Assembly (NCBI RefSeq): GCF_001650405.1
Contig: NZ_LWCU01000025.1
Location: forward strand, 1-38,820
DNA from: Microbacterium sp. H83
Lineage (GTDB): Bacteria > Actinomycetota > Actinomycetes > Actinomycetales > Microbacteriaceae
Length of the DNA stretch: 38,820 nucleotides
Reading direction: 5' to 3'
Within the stretch, counting starts at the first letter, position 1, and each line of letters opens with the position of its first letter. Shown piece by piece: positions 32,729-38,820 of this stretch. The notes under the pieces were generated by a model that saw nothing but the letters and a program-made list of their open reading frames with translations, was not told the origin of the DNA and did no database searches. The position numbers and the translations under genes are program-made.

Positions 32729-34192
32729 ATGTACGGGACGTATCTGCGGCGCGAGTTGGCGGGTCGCAAGAAGCAGACGGCGATCGTGGCGGTGGGGCTC
32801 GCGATAGCCATCGCCCTGGTCATCATCGTGAACGCGCTCACCGCCGGCGTGCGGGATGCACAGGCGCAGGCGCTCGAATCCGTGTACGGCGTCGGCACCG
32901 ACCTCACGGTGACCGGGGCCGCCGTGGAGCCGGGACAGGGCGGCGGGGAGAGGTTCGACTTCGGTGCCGAGGACGGTGCGTCCGACGGCGACACCACGAC
33001 CCTCAGTCAGTCGATGCTGCGCACCGATCTCATGCGGGGCACCCTCGATGCGTCCGTCCTCGACACGGTCGCGTCCACCGAGGGCGTCACGTCCGCGGTC
33101 GCGGCGCTCAGCCTGACGAACTCCACCTTCTCGGGCGAGCTCCCGAGCGGCGGCTTCGGGCAGCAGGACGGGGAGGGGACGGCGCCGACGGAGGGCGGGA
33201 CGCCCCCGCAGGGAGGCCAGGACGGGGCCGGCGGGGGATCGTTCGGCATCGACTCCTTCTCGGTGCTCGGGATCGACCCCACGGTGACCTCTGTGGGTCC
33301 GCTCGCCTCGGTGAAGGTCAGCGACGGCCGCGCACTCGACGCGGATGACTCCGGTGCGCTGGTCGCGACGGTGGACTCGACGTACGCGACGACGAACGAG
33401 ATCGCCGTGGGCGACACGATCGACGTCGGCGGCTCCGACGTCGAGGTCGTCGGCATCGTCGCATCCACCTCTGCTTCCGCGGACACGGCCGCCGACGTCT
33501 ACCTGCCCCTCGACACGGCGCAGGAGCTGTCCGGTGCCGGTGACGTGATCTCCACCGTCTACGTGCAGGCCGAGTCCGCCGCCTCGATCGATGCGGTGCA
33601 GACGGCGCTCGCCGCCGAGCTCCCTGATGCCACCGTGACCTCGCAGTCCGAGCTCGCGTCGACCGTCTCGGGATCGCTGTCCAGCGCGACCTCGCTCATC
33701 ACCGACCTCGGCACCTGGCTGTCGATCATCGTGCTGGCCGTCGCGATGCTGCTCTCGGTGCTCCTGACACTGTCGGGGGTCTCCCGGCGCACCCGCGAGT
33801 TCGGCACGCTCAAGGCGATCGGGTGGTCGAACGGCCGCGTCGTGCGGCAGGTGGCCGGCGAGTCGATGGTGCAGGGGCTCCTCGGCGGTGCGGTCGGGCT
33901 GGTGCTCGGCATCGCGGGGATCGTCGCGATCAACCTCATCCGCCCCACGGTCGCTGCGGCCGAAGCCGGAGGAGCGGGCCAGGGCGGCGGTCCTGGCGGT
34001 GCAGGCGGAGGGCCGGGCGGGATGTTCCAGACGCAGCAGACAGCGGACATCGTCCTCCAGGCGCCGTTCACGCCCTGGGTGCTCGTCGCGGCCGTCGGCC
34101 TCGCGGTGCTCGGCGGGCTCGTCGCCGGGGCGTTCGGCGGATGGCGCGCCGCCCGCCTCAGCCCGGCCGAGGCCCTGCGCTCGGTCGCCTGA
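32729..34192 (+). CDS. ABC transporter permease (MacB/FtsX family)
   Basis: A 487-aa permease. An N-terminal helix (about 15-38, AIVAVGLAIAIALVIIVNAL) is followed by a large extracytoplasmic domain of the MacB_PCD type (about 40-325) with Gly/Gln/Pro-rich loops. A C-terminal FtsX domain with three helices follows, beginning LSIIVLAVAMLLSVLLTLSG, RTREFGTLKAIGWS and so on, and ending ARLSPAEALRSV. The RTREFGTLKAIG and LSPAEALR motifs are standard for this family. With the ATPase downstream it should export or extract a hydrophobic or peptide substrate. AAGGAG at 32719-32724 is the ribosome site. A second Gly-rich patch (about 410-430) lies in the last periplasmic loop. Confidence 0.92.
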   Translation: MYGTYLRRELAGRKKQTAIVAVGLAIAIALVIIVNALTAGVRDAQAQALESVYGVGTDLTVTGAAVEPGQGGGERFDFGAEDGASDGDTTTLSQSMLRTDLMRGTLDASVLDTVASTEGVTSAVAALSLTNSTFSGELPSGGFGQQDGEGTAPTEGGTPPQGGQDGAGGGSFGIDSFSVLGIDPTVTSVGPLASVKVSDGRALDADDSGALVATVDSTYATTNEIAVGDTIDVGGSDVEVVGIVASTSASADTAADVYLPLDTAQELSGAGDVISTVYVQAESAASIDAVQTALAAELPDATVTSQSELASTVSGSLSSATSLITDLGTWLSIIVLAVAMLLSVLLTLSGVSRRTREFGTLKAIGWSNGRVVRQVAGESMVQGLLGGAVGLVLGIAGIVAINLIRPTVAAAEAGGAGQGGGPGGAGGGPGGMFQTQQTADIVLQAPFTPWVLVAAVGLAVLGGLVAGAFGGWRAARLSPAEALRSVA

Positions 34193-34227
34193 CCGACTCG
34201 TCCACACTCATCGACAAGGAGACACTC

Positions 34228-34953
34228 ATGACCATCGCAGACACCGCCGAGACCGCACGGACCGCGGATGCCGCGGCACCGCTCTATCGGGCGACCGACA
34301 TCACCCGCACCTACCGGCAGAAGGGGCGGATCGTGAAGGCGCTCACCGGCGTCGACCTGACGATCCTGCCGGGGGAGTTCGTCACGATCCAGGGCCCGAC
34401 CGGCGGCGGAAAGTCGACGCTGCTGCAGATGCTCGGCGCGCTCGACGCACCGACGTCGGGCTCGCTGATGCTGGGGGAGACGGAGCTGGCATCCGCATCG
34501 CCTCGCGAGCTCGGGCGCATCAGGGCGGAGGAGATCGGATTCGTGTTCCAGGGCTTCAACCTGATCCCCACGCTCACGGCCGCCGAGAACGTCGACATGG
34601 CGCTCGAGCCGATGTCCCTCGGGCGTGCTGAGCGCGCCTCGCGCGTCGCCGAAGCGCTCGCCCACGTCGGACTCGAGGATCGCGGCGACCATCTGCCCTC
34701 GGAGCTCTCCGGCGGACAGCAGCAGCGCGTGGCGATCGCTCGGGCGATCGTCAAACGCCCCCGCGTGCTCCTCGCGGACGAGCCGACCGGCAACCTCGAC
34801 GAGAGCATGCGCGACGAGATCCTCGCGCTCCTCGAGTCGCTGTGCGCCGAGGGCATCACCATGATCGTCGTCACGCATGACTCCGCCGTCGCGCGTCGGG
34901 CCACGCGGCGGCTGCGACTCGCGAAGGGGACGGTGAAGGACATCACGCGCTGA
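34228..34953 (+). CDS. ABC transporter ATP-binding protein (LolD/MacB type)
   Basis: A 241-aa ATPase. It has Walker A GPTGGGKST, Q-loop FVFQGFNLIPTLTAAENV, signature LSGGQQQRVAIARAIV, Walker B VLLADEPTGNLDE and H-loop VVTHDSAVA, the close LolD/MacB-type pattern. It partners the FtsX-type permease 35 bases upstream. AAGGAG (34216-34221) sits six bases before ATG 34228. A 15-bp terminator follows the stop directly. Together with the divergent two-component system, the unit resembles envelope-stress or antimicrobial-peptide export modules. Confidence 0.94.
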   Translation: MTIADTAETARTADAAAPLYRATDITRTYRQKGRIVKALTGVDLTILPGEFVTIQGPTGGGKSTLLQMLGALDAPTSGSLMLGETELASASPRELGRIRAEEIGFVFQGFNLIPTLTAAENVDMALEPMSLGRAERASRVAEALAHVGLEDRGDHLPSELSGGQQQRVAIARAIVKRPRVLLADEPTGNLDESMRDEILALLESLCAEGITMIVVTHDSAVARRATRRLRLAKGTVKDITR

Positions 34954-34958
34954 GCGAC

Positions 34959-34993
34959 GACGAAGGCCCCGGCGGACTGCCGGGGCCTTCGTC
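34959..34993. terminator. Bidirectional terminator between ABC exporter and gnd
   Basis: GACGAAGGCCCCGGC (34959-34973) pairs perfectly with GCCGGGGCCTTCGTC (34979-34993) over the loop GGACT. It serves the plus-strand ABC operon and the convergent gnd gene, whose stop is at 35011. Confidence 0.88.
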
Positions 34994-35010
34994 ATGTCGT
35001 CGCGGAGGAC

Positions 35011-36459
35011 TCAGTGGGTGTCTTCCGCCTCGATCTCGGTGCGGTCGCCCGACCACAGCGTGTGGAAGGTGCCGTCCTTGTCGATGCGCTTGTAGGTGTG
35101 CGCCCCGAAGAAGTCGCGCTGGCCCTGCACGAGCGCGGCCGGCAGACGGTCGGCGCGGATGCCGTCGTAGTACGACAGCGACGACGAGAACGCGGGGGCG
35201 GGGATGCCGGCCTGCGCGGCGGCGATCACGACGCGGCGCCAGGACGCCTGCCCGCGGGTGAGCGCATCGGCGAAGTACGGCGCGGTCATCAGGACGGGCA
35301 GGTCCGGGGTCTCCGCGTACGCGTCGGCGATGCGGTTGAGGAACTGGGCGCGGATGATGCAGCCGGCGCGCCAGATCTTCGAAATGGCCCCGAGGTCGAT
35401 GGTCCAGTCGTACTCGGCGGCGCCCGCGCGGATCTCGTCGAAGCCCTGCGAGTAGGCGACGATCTTCGACGCGTAGAGGGCCTGGCGGACGTCCTCGATG
35501 AACGCGGCCTCGTCGGCGACGGTGAACGCCTCGTCGGGGCCGGGGAGAGCGGCGGCGACCTCGCGCTGCTCCGGGTGGCTGGAGAGCGAGCGGGCGAACG
35601 TGGCCTCGGCGATGCCGGAGACGGGCACGCCGAGCGAGAGCGCGGTCTGCACGGTCCAGGCGCCGGTGCCCTTGGCGCCGGCCTGGTCCACGATGACGTC
35701 GACGAGGGGCTTGCCGGTCTCGGCATCCACCTGGCGGAGCACCTCGGCGGTGATCTCGATGAGGTACGACTCGAGCTCGCCGGTGTTCCACTCGGCGAAG
35801 ATCTCCGCGATCTCGGCCGGGGTCTTGCCCGTGCCGCGGCGGATGAGGTCGTACGCCTCGGCGATCAGCTGCATGTCGGCGTACTCGATGCCGTTGTGCA
35901 CCATCTTCACGAAGTGGCCGGCGCCGTCGTGGCCGACGTGCGTCACGCAGGGCTCGCCTTCGGCGACCGCGGCGATGGACTTCAGGATCGGACCGAGCGT
36001 GACCCACGACTCGTCCGAGCCGCCGGGCATGATCGACGGGCCGAGCAGTGCGCCCTCCTCGCCGCCCGAGATGCCGGCGCCGACGAAGTTGATGCCGGTC
36101 TCGCGCACCGCCTTCTCACGGCGGATGGTGTCGGGGAAGTACGCGTTGCCGCCGTCGACGATGATGTCGCCCGGCTCGAAGACCTCGACGAGCGAGTCGA
36201 TCACGGCATCCGTGGGGCGGCCGGCCTTGACCATGATGATGGCGGTGCGCGGCTTCTGCAGGCTGTCGGCGAACTCCTGGTACGTCGATGCGGGCACGAA
36301 CTCGGCTTCGGGGTGCTCGGCGAGCAGCGTCTCGGTCTTCTCGTGGCTGCGGTTGAAGATCGCCACCGTGTTGCCCTCGCGGCTGGCGAGGTTGCGGGCG
36401 AGATTCGAACCCATGACGGCGAGTCCGACGACTCCGATGTTCGCTGTTGCTTCAGGCAC
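35011..36459 (-). CDS. gnd: 6-phosphogluconate dehydrogenase (decarboxylating)
   Basis: A 482-aa cytoplasmic enzyme of the pentose phosphate pathway that oxidises 6-phosphogluconate to ribulose-5-phosphate, CO2 and NADPH. The NADP fold starts IGVVGLAVMGSNLARNLA. The substrate motif is GAGISGGEEGALLGPSIMPGG, the catalytic region is FVKMVHNGIEYADMQLIAEA, and the C-terminal helical domain includes WRAGCIIRAQFLNRI and AAQRDFFGAHTYKRID-like sequence. The start is GTG 36459, with AGGAG six bases upstream on the minus strand. A longer open frame upstream lacks conservation and a ribosome site. Length matches the standard ~470-480-aa form. Confidence 0.95.
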   Translation of the reverse strand: MPEATANIGVVGLAVMGSNLARNLASREGNTVAIFNRSHEKTETLLAEHPEAEFVPASTYQEFADSLQKPRTAIIMVKAGRPTDAVIDSLVEVFEPGDIIVDGGNAYFPDTIRREKAVRETGINFVGAGISGGEEGALLGPSIMPGGSDESWVTLGPILKSIAAVAEGEPCVTHVGHDGAGHFVKMVHNGIEYADMQLIAEAYDLIRRGTGKTPAEIAEIFAEWNTGELESYLIEITAEVLRQVDAETGKPLVDVIVDQAGAKGTGAWTVQTALSLGVPVSGIAEATFARSLSSHPEQREVAAALPGPDEAFTVADEAAFIEDVRQALYASKIVAYSQGFDEIRAGAAEYDWTIDLGAISKIWRAGCIIRAQFLNRIADAYAETPDLPVLMTAPYFADALTRGQASWRRVVIAAAQAGIPAPAFSSSLSYYDGIRADRLPAALVQGQRDFFGAHTYKRIDKDGTFHTLWSGDRTEIEAEDTH

Positions 36460-36495
36460 AGAAGACTCCTGGATCGTGAAGTAGGGGATGTTCTC

Positions 36496-36501
36496 AGGGT
36501 A
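36496..36501 (-). promoter_or_regulatory. -10 box of gnd
   Basis: TACCCT on the minus strand fits TANNNT and gives a leader of about 30 bases before GTG 36459. No clear -35 is visible. Confidence 0.45.
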
Positions 36502-36539
36502 TCGCGGTGGCCGCGGCGAGGGTCTCGTGTGACGGCCGA

Positions 36540-36559
36540 CGACGGCTCGCGGGCCGTCG
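36540..36559 (-). terminator. Terminator-like hairpin after the small membrane protein gene
   Basis: CGACGGC (36540-36546) and GCCGTCG (36553-36559) form a perfect 7-bp stem over six bases. It lies 16 bases beyond the stop of the 41-aa gene on the minus strand and upstream of gnd. Confidence 0.5.
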
Positions 36560-36575
36560 GGAGCGGACGGGGCGC

Positions 36576-36701
36576 TCAGTCCTTGCGGTAGCCGGAGCGG
36601 CCGAGCGAGAAGAGGGCGGCGAACGAGAAGCCGACGGCGCACACGGTCATCGCGCCGATCACCCAGGCGATCACGTGTGAGAAGAAGGCGCCGTCGAGCA
36701 T
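36576..36701 (-). CDS. Small single-pass membrane protein, 41 aa
   Basis: ATG at 36701 has GGAG six bases upstream on the minus strand, and TAGGCT at 36740-36745 is a plausible -10. The 41-residue product has one hydrophobic helix (about 5-31: FFSHVIAWVIGAMTVCAVGF and on) and a basic tail ending GRSGYRKD. A hairpin follows the stop. A ribosome site, a clean membrane helix followed by positive charge, a promoter and a terminator together make a real gene likely despite its size. No named family is recognised. It is divergent from rplY and upstream of gnd. It may assist a larger membrane complex. Confidence 0.7.
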   Translation of the reverse strand: MLDGAFFSHVIAWVIGAMTVCAVGFSFAALFSLGRSGYRKD

Positions 36702-36739
36702 GGGGAACTCCGTGTTCTGCAGTAGGGATCGGTGTCTTC

Positions 36740-36764
36740 AGCCTACCGGGTCATCGGGTACCAT
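36740..36764. promoter_or_regulatory. Divergent -10 boxes for the small membrane gene and rplY
   Basis: TAGGCT on the minus strand (36740-36745) and TACCAT on the plus strand (36759-36764) both fit TANNNT. The first gives a ~32-base leader for the 41-aa gene, the second a ~150-base leader for rplY. No strong -35 is seen for either. Confidence 0.45.
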
Positions 36765-36921
36765 GAAGGGAGTACCTCGGCGAGGGACGCTTGCGCGTGT
36801 GCGCGGACGTCCGTTATCGACGCGGCGAAGCAAGCCCGGTGGCTTTCCTCGCGTGTCCACGTTCGAGATCGAATCCCAGACCACCGCGCGGCTGTCGCTG
36901 CGTGTCCCGAAGGAGAACCCC
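36765..36921 (+). other. Possibly structured 5' leader of rplY
   Basis: About 150 bases between the predicted start and rplY contain two good stem-loops. In the first, GGACG (36785-36789) pairs with CGTCC (36808-36812) and encloses GCGC-GTGT-GCGC. The second is AAGCC-CGGT-GGCTT (36832-36845). The ribosome site AAGGAG (36910-36915) follows. Ribosomal-protein genes are often controlled by the protein binding its own leader; that is inferred here. It matches no riboswitch class known to me. Confidence 0.35.
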
Positions 36922-37545
36922 ATGTCTGAAGACACCAAGGTCCAGGCCGAGCTCCGCGAGAGCTTCGGCAAGGGCTTCGCCCGTCGCCTGCGCGCCGCCG
37001 GCAAGATCCCCGCCGTCATCTACGGTCACGGCACCGACCCCGTGCACGTCGCGCTCCCGGGTCACCAGGTCTCGCTGATCATCCGTCGCGCGAACGCGCT
37101 GCTCGAGCTCGACATCGAGGGCACCTCGCAGCTCGCCCTGGTCAAGGACGTCCAGAAGGACCCGGTGCACCAGATCATCGAGCACATCGACCTCCTCGTC
37201 GTGAAGAAGGGCGAGAAGGTCACGATCGACGTTCCGCTCGTCGTCACCGGAGAGCCCTTCGCCGGCACGATCGCCAACCTCGACACGACCACGCTGTCGA
37301 TCGAGGCCGAGGCCACGCACATCCCGCAGAACATCGAGATCTCGGTCGAGGGACTCGAGGAGGGCGCGCACATCACCGCCGCCGACGTCGTCCTGCCGAA
37401 GGGCTCGACGCTGCTGACCGACCCCGAGGTCCTCGTGGTCGCCGTCTCGGTGCCCGTCCTCGAGCTCGAGGAGGACACCACCGCCGAGGAGCCCGCCGAG
37501 GGCGAGACCGAGGCCGAGGCTGCGCAGGAGGACGCCGCGAAGTGA
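36922..37545 (+). CDS. rplY: 50S ribosomal protein L25 / general stress protein Ctc
   Basis: A 207-aa two-domain L25 (CTC form) that binds 5S rRNA in the large subunit. The N-terminal L25 domain (about 1-95) has ELRESFGKGFARRLRAAGKI, PAVIYGHG and DVQKDPVHQIIEHIDL. The C-terminal TL5 beta domain (about 96-185) includes VPLVVTGEPFAGTIANLDT and ADVVLPKGSTLLTDPEVLVV. An acidic tail rich in Glu and Ala (about 187-207) is typical of actinobacteria. ATG 36922 has AAGGAG six bases upstream. The frame is open far upstream of the start, but that part lacks L25 sequence. pth follows, a conserved pairing. Confidence 0.95.
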   Translation: MSEDTKVQAELRESFGKGFARRLRAAGKIPAVIYGHGTDPVHVALPGHQVSLIIRRANALLELDIEGTSQLALVKDVQKDPVHQIIEHIDLLVVKKGEKVTIDVPLVVTGEPFAGTIANLDTTTLSIEAEATHIPQNIEISVEGLEEGAHITAADVVLPKGSTLLTDPEVLVVAVSVPVLELEEDTTAEEPAEGETEAEAAQEDAAK

Positions 37546-37581
37546 TCCACTCCGCAGGCGCAGCGCACAGCTGACTGCATC

Positions 37582-37616
37582 ACAGAGGGGGCGCGAGACG
37601 ATCGCGCCCCCTCTGT
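37582..37616 (+). terminator. Strong terminator between rplY and pth
   Basis: ACAGAGGGGGCGCGA (37582-37596) pairs perfectly with TCGCGCCCCCTCTGT (37602-37616) over the loop GACGA: a 15-bp stem followed by CGTATCC. pth therefore probably has its own promoter or depends on read-through. Confidence 0.85.
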
Positions 37617-37666
37617 CGTATCCTGACCGGGCCCGCAGAGCGGCCACCATCCGAGAGGACGACGAC

Positions 37667-38248
37667 ATGGCATCCACCTGGTTGGTGGTGGGGCTCGGCA
37701 ATCCCGGCCCGAGATACGAGGCGACGCGGCACAACGTCGGGCAGATGGTGATCGACGAGCTGGCGGCCCGCCGCGGTGAGAGCTTCCGCGAGCACAAGGG
37801 CGGCGCCCGCGTGGTCGAGACCTGGCTCCGTCCCGGTGCCGACAAGCTCGTGCTGGCCAAGCCGAACACGTTCATGAACGTCTCCGGCACGCCGGTCGCC
37901 GCACTGGCCCGGTTCTACTCCGTGCCGCCGGAGCGGATCGTCGTCATCCACGACGAACTCGACATCCCCTTCGACACGATCAAGCTCAAGGTCGGCGGCG
38001 GGCACGGCGGGCACAACGGCGTCCGCGACATCGCGCGCGCGATCACGACGCCGGACTTCCCGCGTGTGCGCGTGGGCATCGGTCGCCCCGTCGGACGCCA
38101 GGACCCCGCCGACTGGGTGCTCTCGCCCTTCGGGAAGGACGAGCGGGCGAATCTGCCGATCCTGGTCTCGGATGCCGCTGACGCCGTCGAGCAGCTGGTC
38201 GGCGAGGGACTGCTCGCCGCCCAGCAGAAGCACCACGCCCCGCGCTGA
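37667..38248 (+). CDS. pth: Peptidyl-tRNA hydrolase
   Basis: A 193-aa cytoplasmic enzyme that frees tRNAs from peptidyl-tRNAs dropped by ribosomes. It has VVGLGNPGPRYEATRHNVG with N12 and catalytic H22, then LAKPNTFMNVSG, VIHDELDIPF (catalytic Asp) and GGGHGGHNGVRDI, then FPRVRVGIGRP and DPADWVLSPF, the full Pth pattern at standard length. ATG 37667 is preceded by GAGAGGA. The stop codon lies inside the first unit of a tandem 10-bp repeat that fills the gap to the next, convergent gene. Confidence 0.95.
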   Translation: MASTWLVVGLGNPGPRYEATRHNVGQMVIDELAARRGESFREHKGGARVVETWLRPGADKLVLAKPNTFMNVSGTPVAALARFYSVPPERIVVIHDELDIPFDTIKLKVGGGHGGHNGVRDIARAITTPDFPRVRVGIGRPVGRQDPADWVLSPFGKDERANLPILVSDAADAVEQLVGEGLLAAQQKHHAPR

Positions 38249-38280
38249 GCCGAGCTGAGCCGCGCTGAGCCGCGCTGAGC
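38241..38280. repeat. Four tandem copies of a 10-bp unit (CGMGCTGAGC)
   Basis: Units at 38241, 38251, 38261 and 38271 read CGCGCTGAGC, CGAGCTGAGC, CGCGCTGAGC and CGCGCTGAGC. The first contains the pth stop. The array fills the gap between convergent genes. It is likely a slippage-derived minisatellite; no function is evident. Confidence 0.85.
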
Positions 38281-38286
38281 CGAGGG

Positions 38287-38787
38287 CTAGGGCGCCAGGG
38301 TCGACGCCATGCCGAGCGACAGCGACACGAACAGCACGACCCAGAAGACGATCGGGCCGAGGACAGCGACGACGAGCGCGGCGATGCCGGCGCCGCGACC
38401 CTTCTTCCTGCGGATCGCGATGATGCCGATCACGATGGCCGCGATGCCGAGGATCGTGCCCGTCCAGAACGAGACCTCGGCCCACAGCACCTGATCGCGT
38501 GCGGGGGAGAGCAGCGTCAGGAACTCGGGCGACGTGGTGTCGAATCCGGCGGGGATGCGGCGGCCGATCTCGAAGCCGGTGATCCCCGCGATGATCGGGG
38601 TCACGACGGCGGCGACGATCGCGAGCACGAGCGCCAGGATGCCGAGCAGCGACGAGCGCCTCTCGACCTGCTCCGGTGCCTGATAGGACCCCGCGGGCGC
38701 CGCATAGCCGCCGACGGGCACCTGATACGCGCCGGGAGGAGCCGGCTGGTAGGTCGGAGCGGCGCCCTGACCCGGGTACGGCTGCGC
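38287..38787 (-). CDS. Membrane protein with Pro/Tyr/Gln-rich N-terminus (5' end missing)
   Basis: The readable part begins with a Pro/Gly/Tyr/Gln-rich stretch (QPYPGQGAAPTYQPAPPGAY), which continues to VERRSSLLG. Three hydrophobic segments follow: LGILALVLAIVAAVVTPIIAG, then WTGTILGIAAIVIGIIAI with basic RRKKGRG, and AGIAALVVAVLGPIVFWVVL. This resembles the common actinobacterial small membrane proteins with a disordered proline-rich cytoplasmic head (DUF4190-like). The frame stays open past GTG 38721 into the terminal inverted repeat, where an in-frame stop appears at 38797-38799. The true N-terminus is probably lost at the sequence end, so GTG 38721 is unlikely to be the real start. Function unknown. 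Confidence 0.7.
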   Translation of the reverse strand, partial: AQPYPGQGAAPTYQPAPPGAYQVPVGGYAAPAGSYQAPEQVERRSSLLGILALVLAIVAAVVTPIIAGITGFEIGRRIPAGFDTTSPEFLTLLSPARDQVLWAEVSFWTGTILGIAAIVIGIIAIRRKKGRGAGIAALVVAVLGPIVFWVVLFVSLSLGMASTLAP

Positions 38788-38820
38788 CGGCGCGTATCAG
38801 GTGCCCGTCGGCGGCTATGC
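38702..38820. repeat. Perfect 34-bp inverted repeat reaching the window end
   Basis: The arm at 38702-38735 is the exact reverse complement of 38787-38820, with 51 bases between them. The first arm codes normally on the minus strand (AYQVPVGGYA). The second ends exactly at the last base and puts a stop in the gene's frame. No recombinase is near. A fold-back or chimeric artefact at a contig end is the most likely cause. Confidence 0.9.

Noticed and set aside
36765..36800. yybP-ykoY-like manganese riboswitch (GGGAGTA word) before rplY
   Set aside because: The second conserved loop and the paired helices of that class are missing, and the downstream gene is not a metal transporter.
36700..36921. 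N-terminal extension of L25 by about 74 codons
   Set aside because: The frame is open, but the encoded sequence is Arg-rich and unlike L25. ATG 36922 has a strong ribosome site and starts the conserved domain.
38702..38820. Invertible phase-variation switch at the window end
   Set aside because: No recombinase gene or promoter lies between the arms, and one arm ends exactly at the sequence end, which points to an artefact.
1..38820. CRISPR array, prophage, insertion sequence or integrative element
   Set aside because: No regularly spaced repeats, transposase, integrase, phage structural genes or target-site duplications were seen. The single tRNA gene shows no attached island or 3' duplicate.

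Overview
The window is about 70% GC, with dense genes, GTG starts, TANNNT-type -10 boxes and the frequent in-frame GATGCC/GCATCC words typical of Microbacteriaceae. Gene content and order (tRNA-Gln-glmU-prs, rplY-pth, DUF222-HNH, mmsAB-chvE) fit a Microbacterium-like actinobacterium. It looks like ordinary chromosome with a few accessory islands. No transposase, integrase, phage gene or CRISPR array is visible.

Region 1 (1-7634) is a sortase-dependent pilus/cell-surface locus. It holds the 3' part of a large Gly-rich LPFTG protein, a major pilin with pilin motif, E-box and LPFTG, a membrane-anchored lysyl-oxidase-family protein, a class C sortase and two tandem orphan LuxR-type response regulators. 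The lysyl oxidase keeps the copper-binding HxHxH cluster and the Lys/Tyr pair that forms the lysine tyrosylquinone cofactor in animal LOX. A LOX enzyme inside a pilus operon is the most striking feature of the window. It suggests oxidative, lysine-based modification or cross-linking of a surface fibre beside sortase chemistry. CCCC-N4-6-GGGG palindromes lie before the sortase and before the second regulator.

Region 2 (7730-13011) is a LacI-type regulator and an mmsA-mmsB-chvE sugar ABC importer, with matching CG-centred operators before lacI and before the transporter. Region 3 (13033-16518, minus strand) is a three-gene run of exported proteins of unknown function (one PKD-like, two related lipoproteins), followed by a DUF222-HNH gene with an SOS-box-like palindrome over its predicted -10. 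Region 4 (16658-24632) has an ABC-F ATPase, a CPA1 Na+/H+ antiporter, the metQ-metN-metI methionine importer, and a marR-pseudouridine synthase pair on the minus strand.

Region 5 (24698-27270) is tRNA-Gln(TTG), glmU and prs. The glmU ATG begins one base after the tRNA discriminator base. Region 6 (27277-30310) is an extracytosolic flavin electron-transfer cassette: an FMN-binding lipoprotein, the flavin transferase ApbE and an NqrB/RnfD-like membrane domain fused to a ferredoxin-reductase domain. It sits behind a DtxR/IdeR-like iron box. Region 7 (30304-34993) is an OmpR-type two-component system divergent from a MacB/FtsX-type ABC exporter, with phased CTATGG repeats between them. Region 8 (35011-38820) carries gnd, an overlooked 41-residue membrane protein, rplY behind a possibly structured leader, pth, and a truncated Pro/Tyr/Gln-rich membrane protein. 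The window ends in a perfect 34-bp inverted repeat that looks like a fold-back at a contig end.
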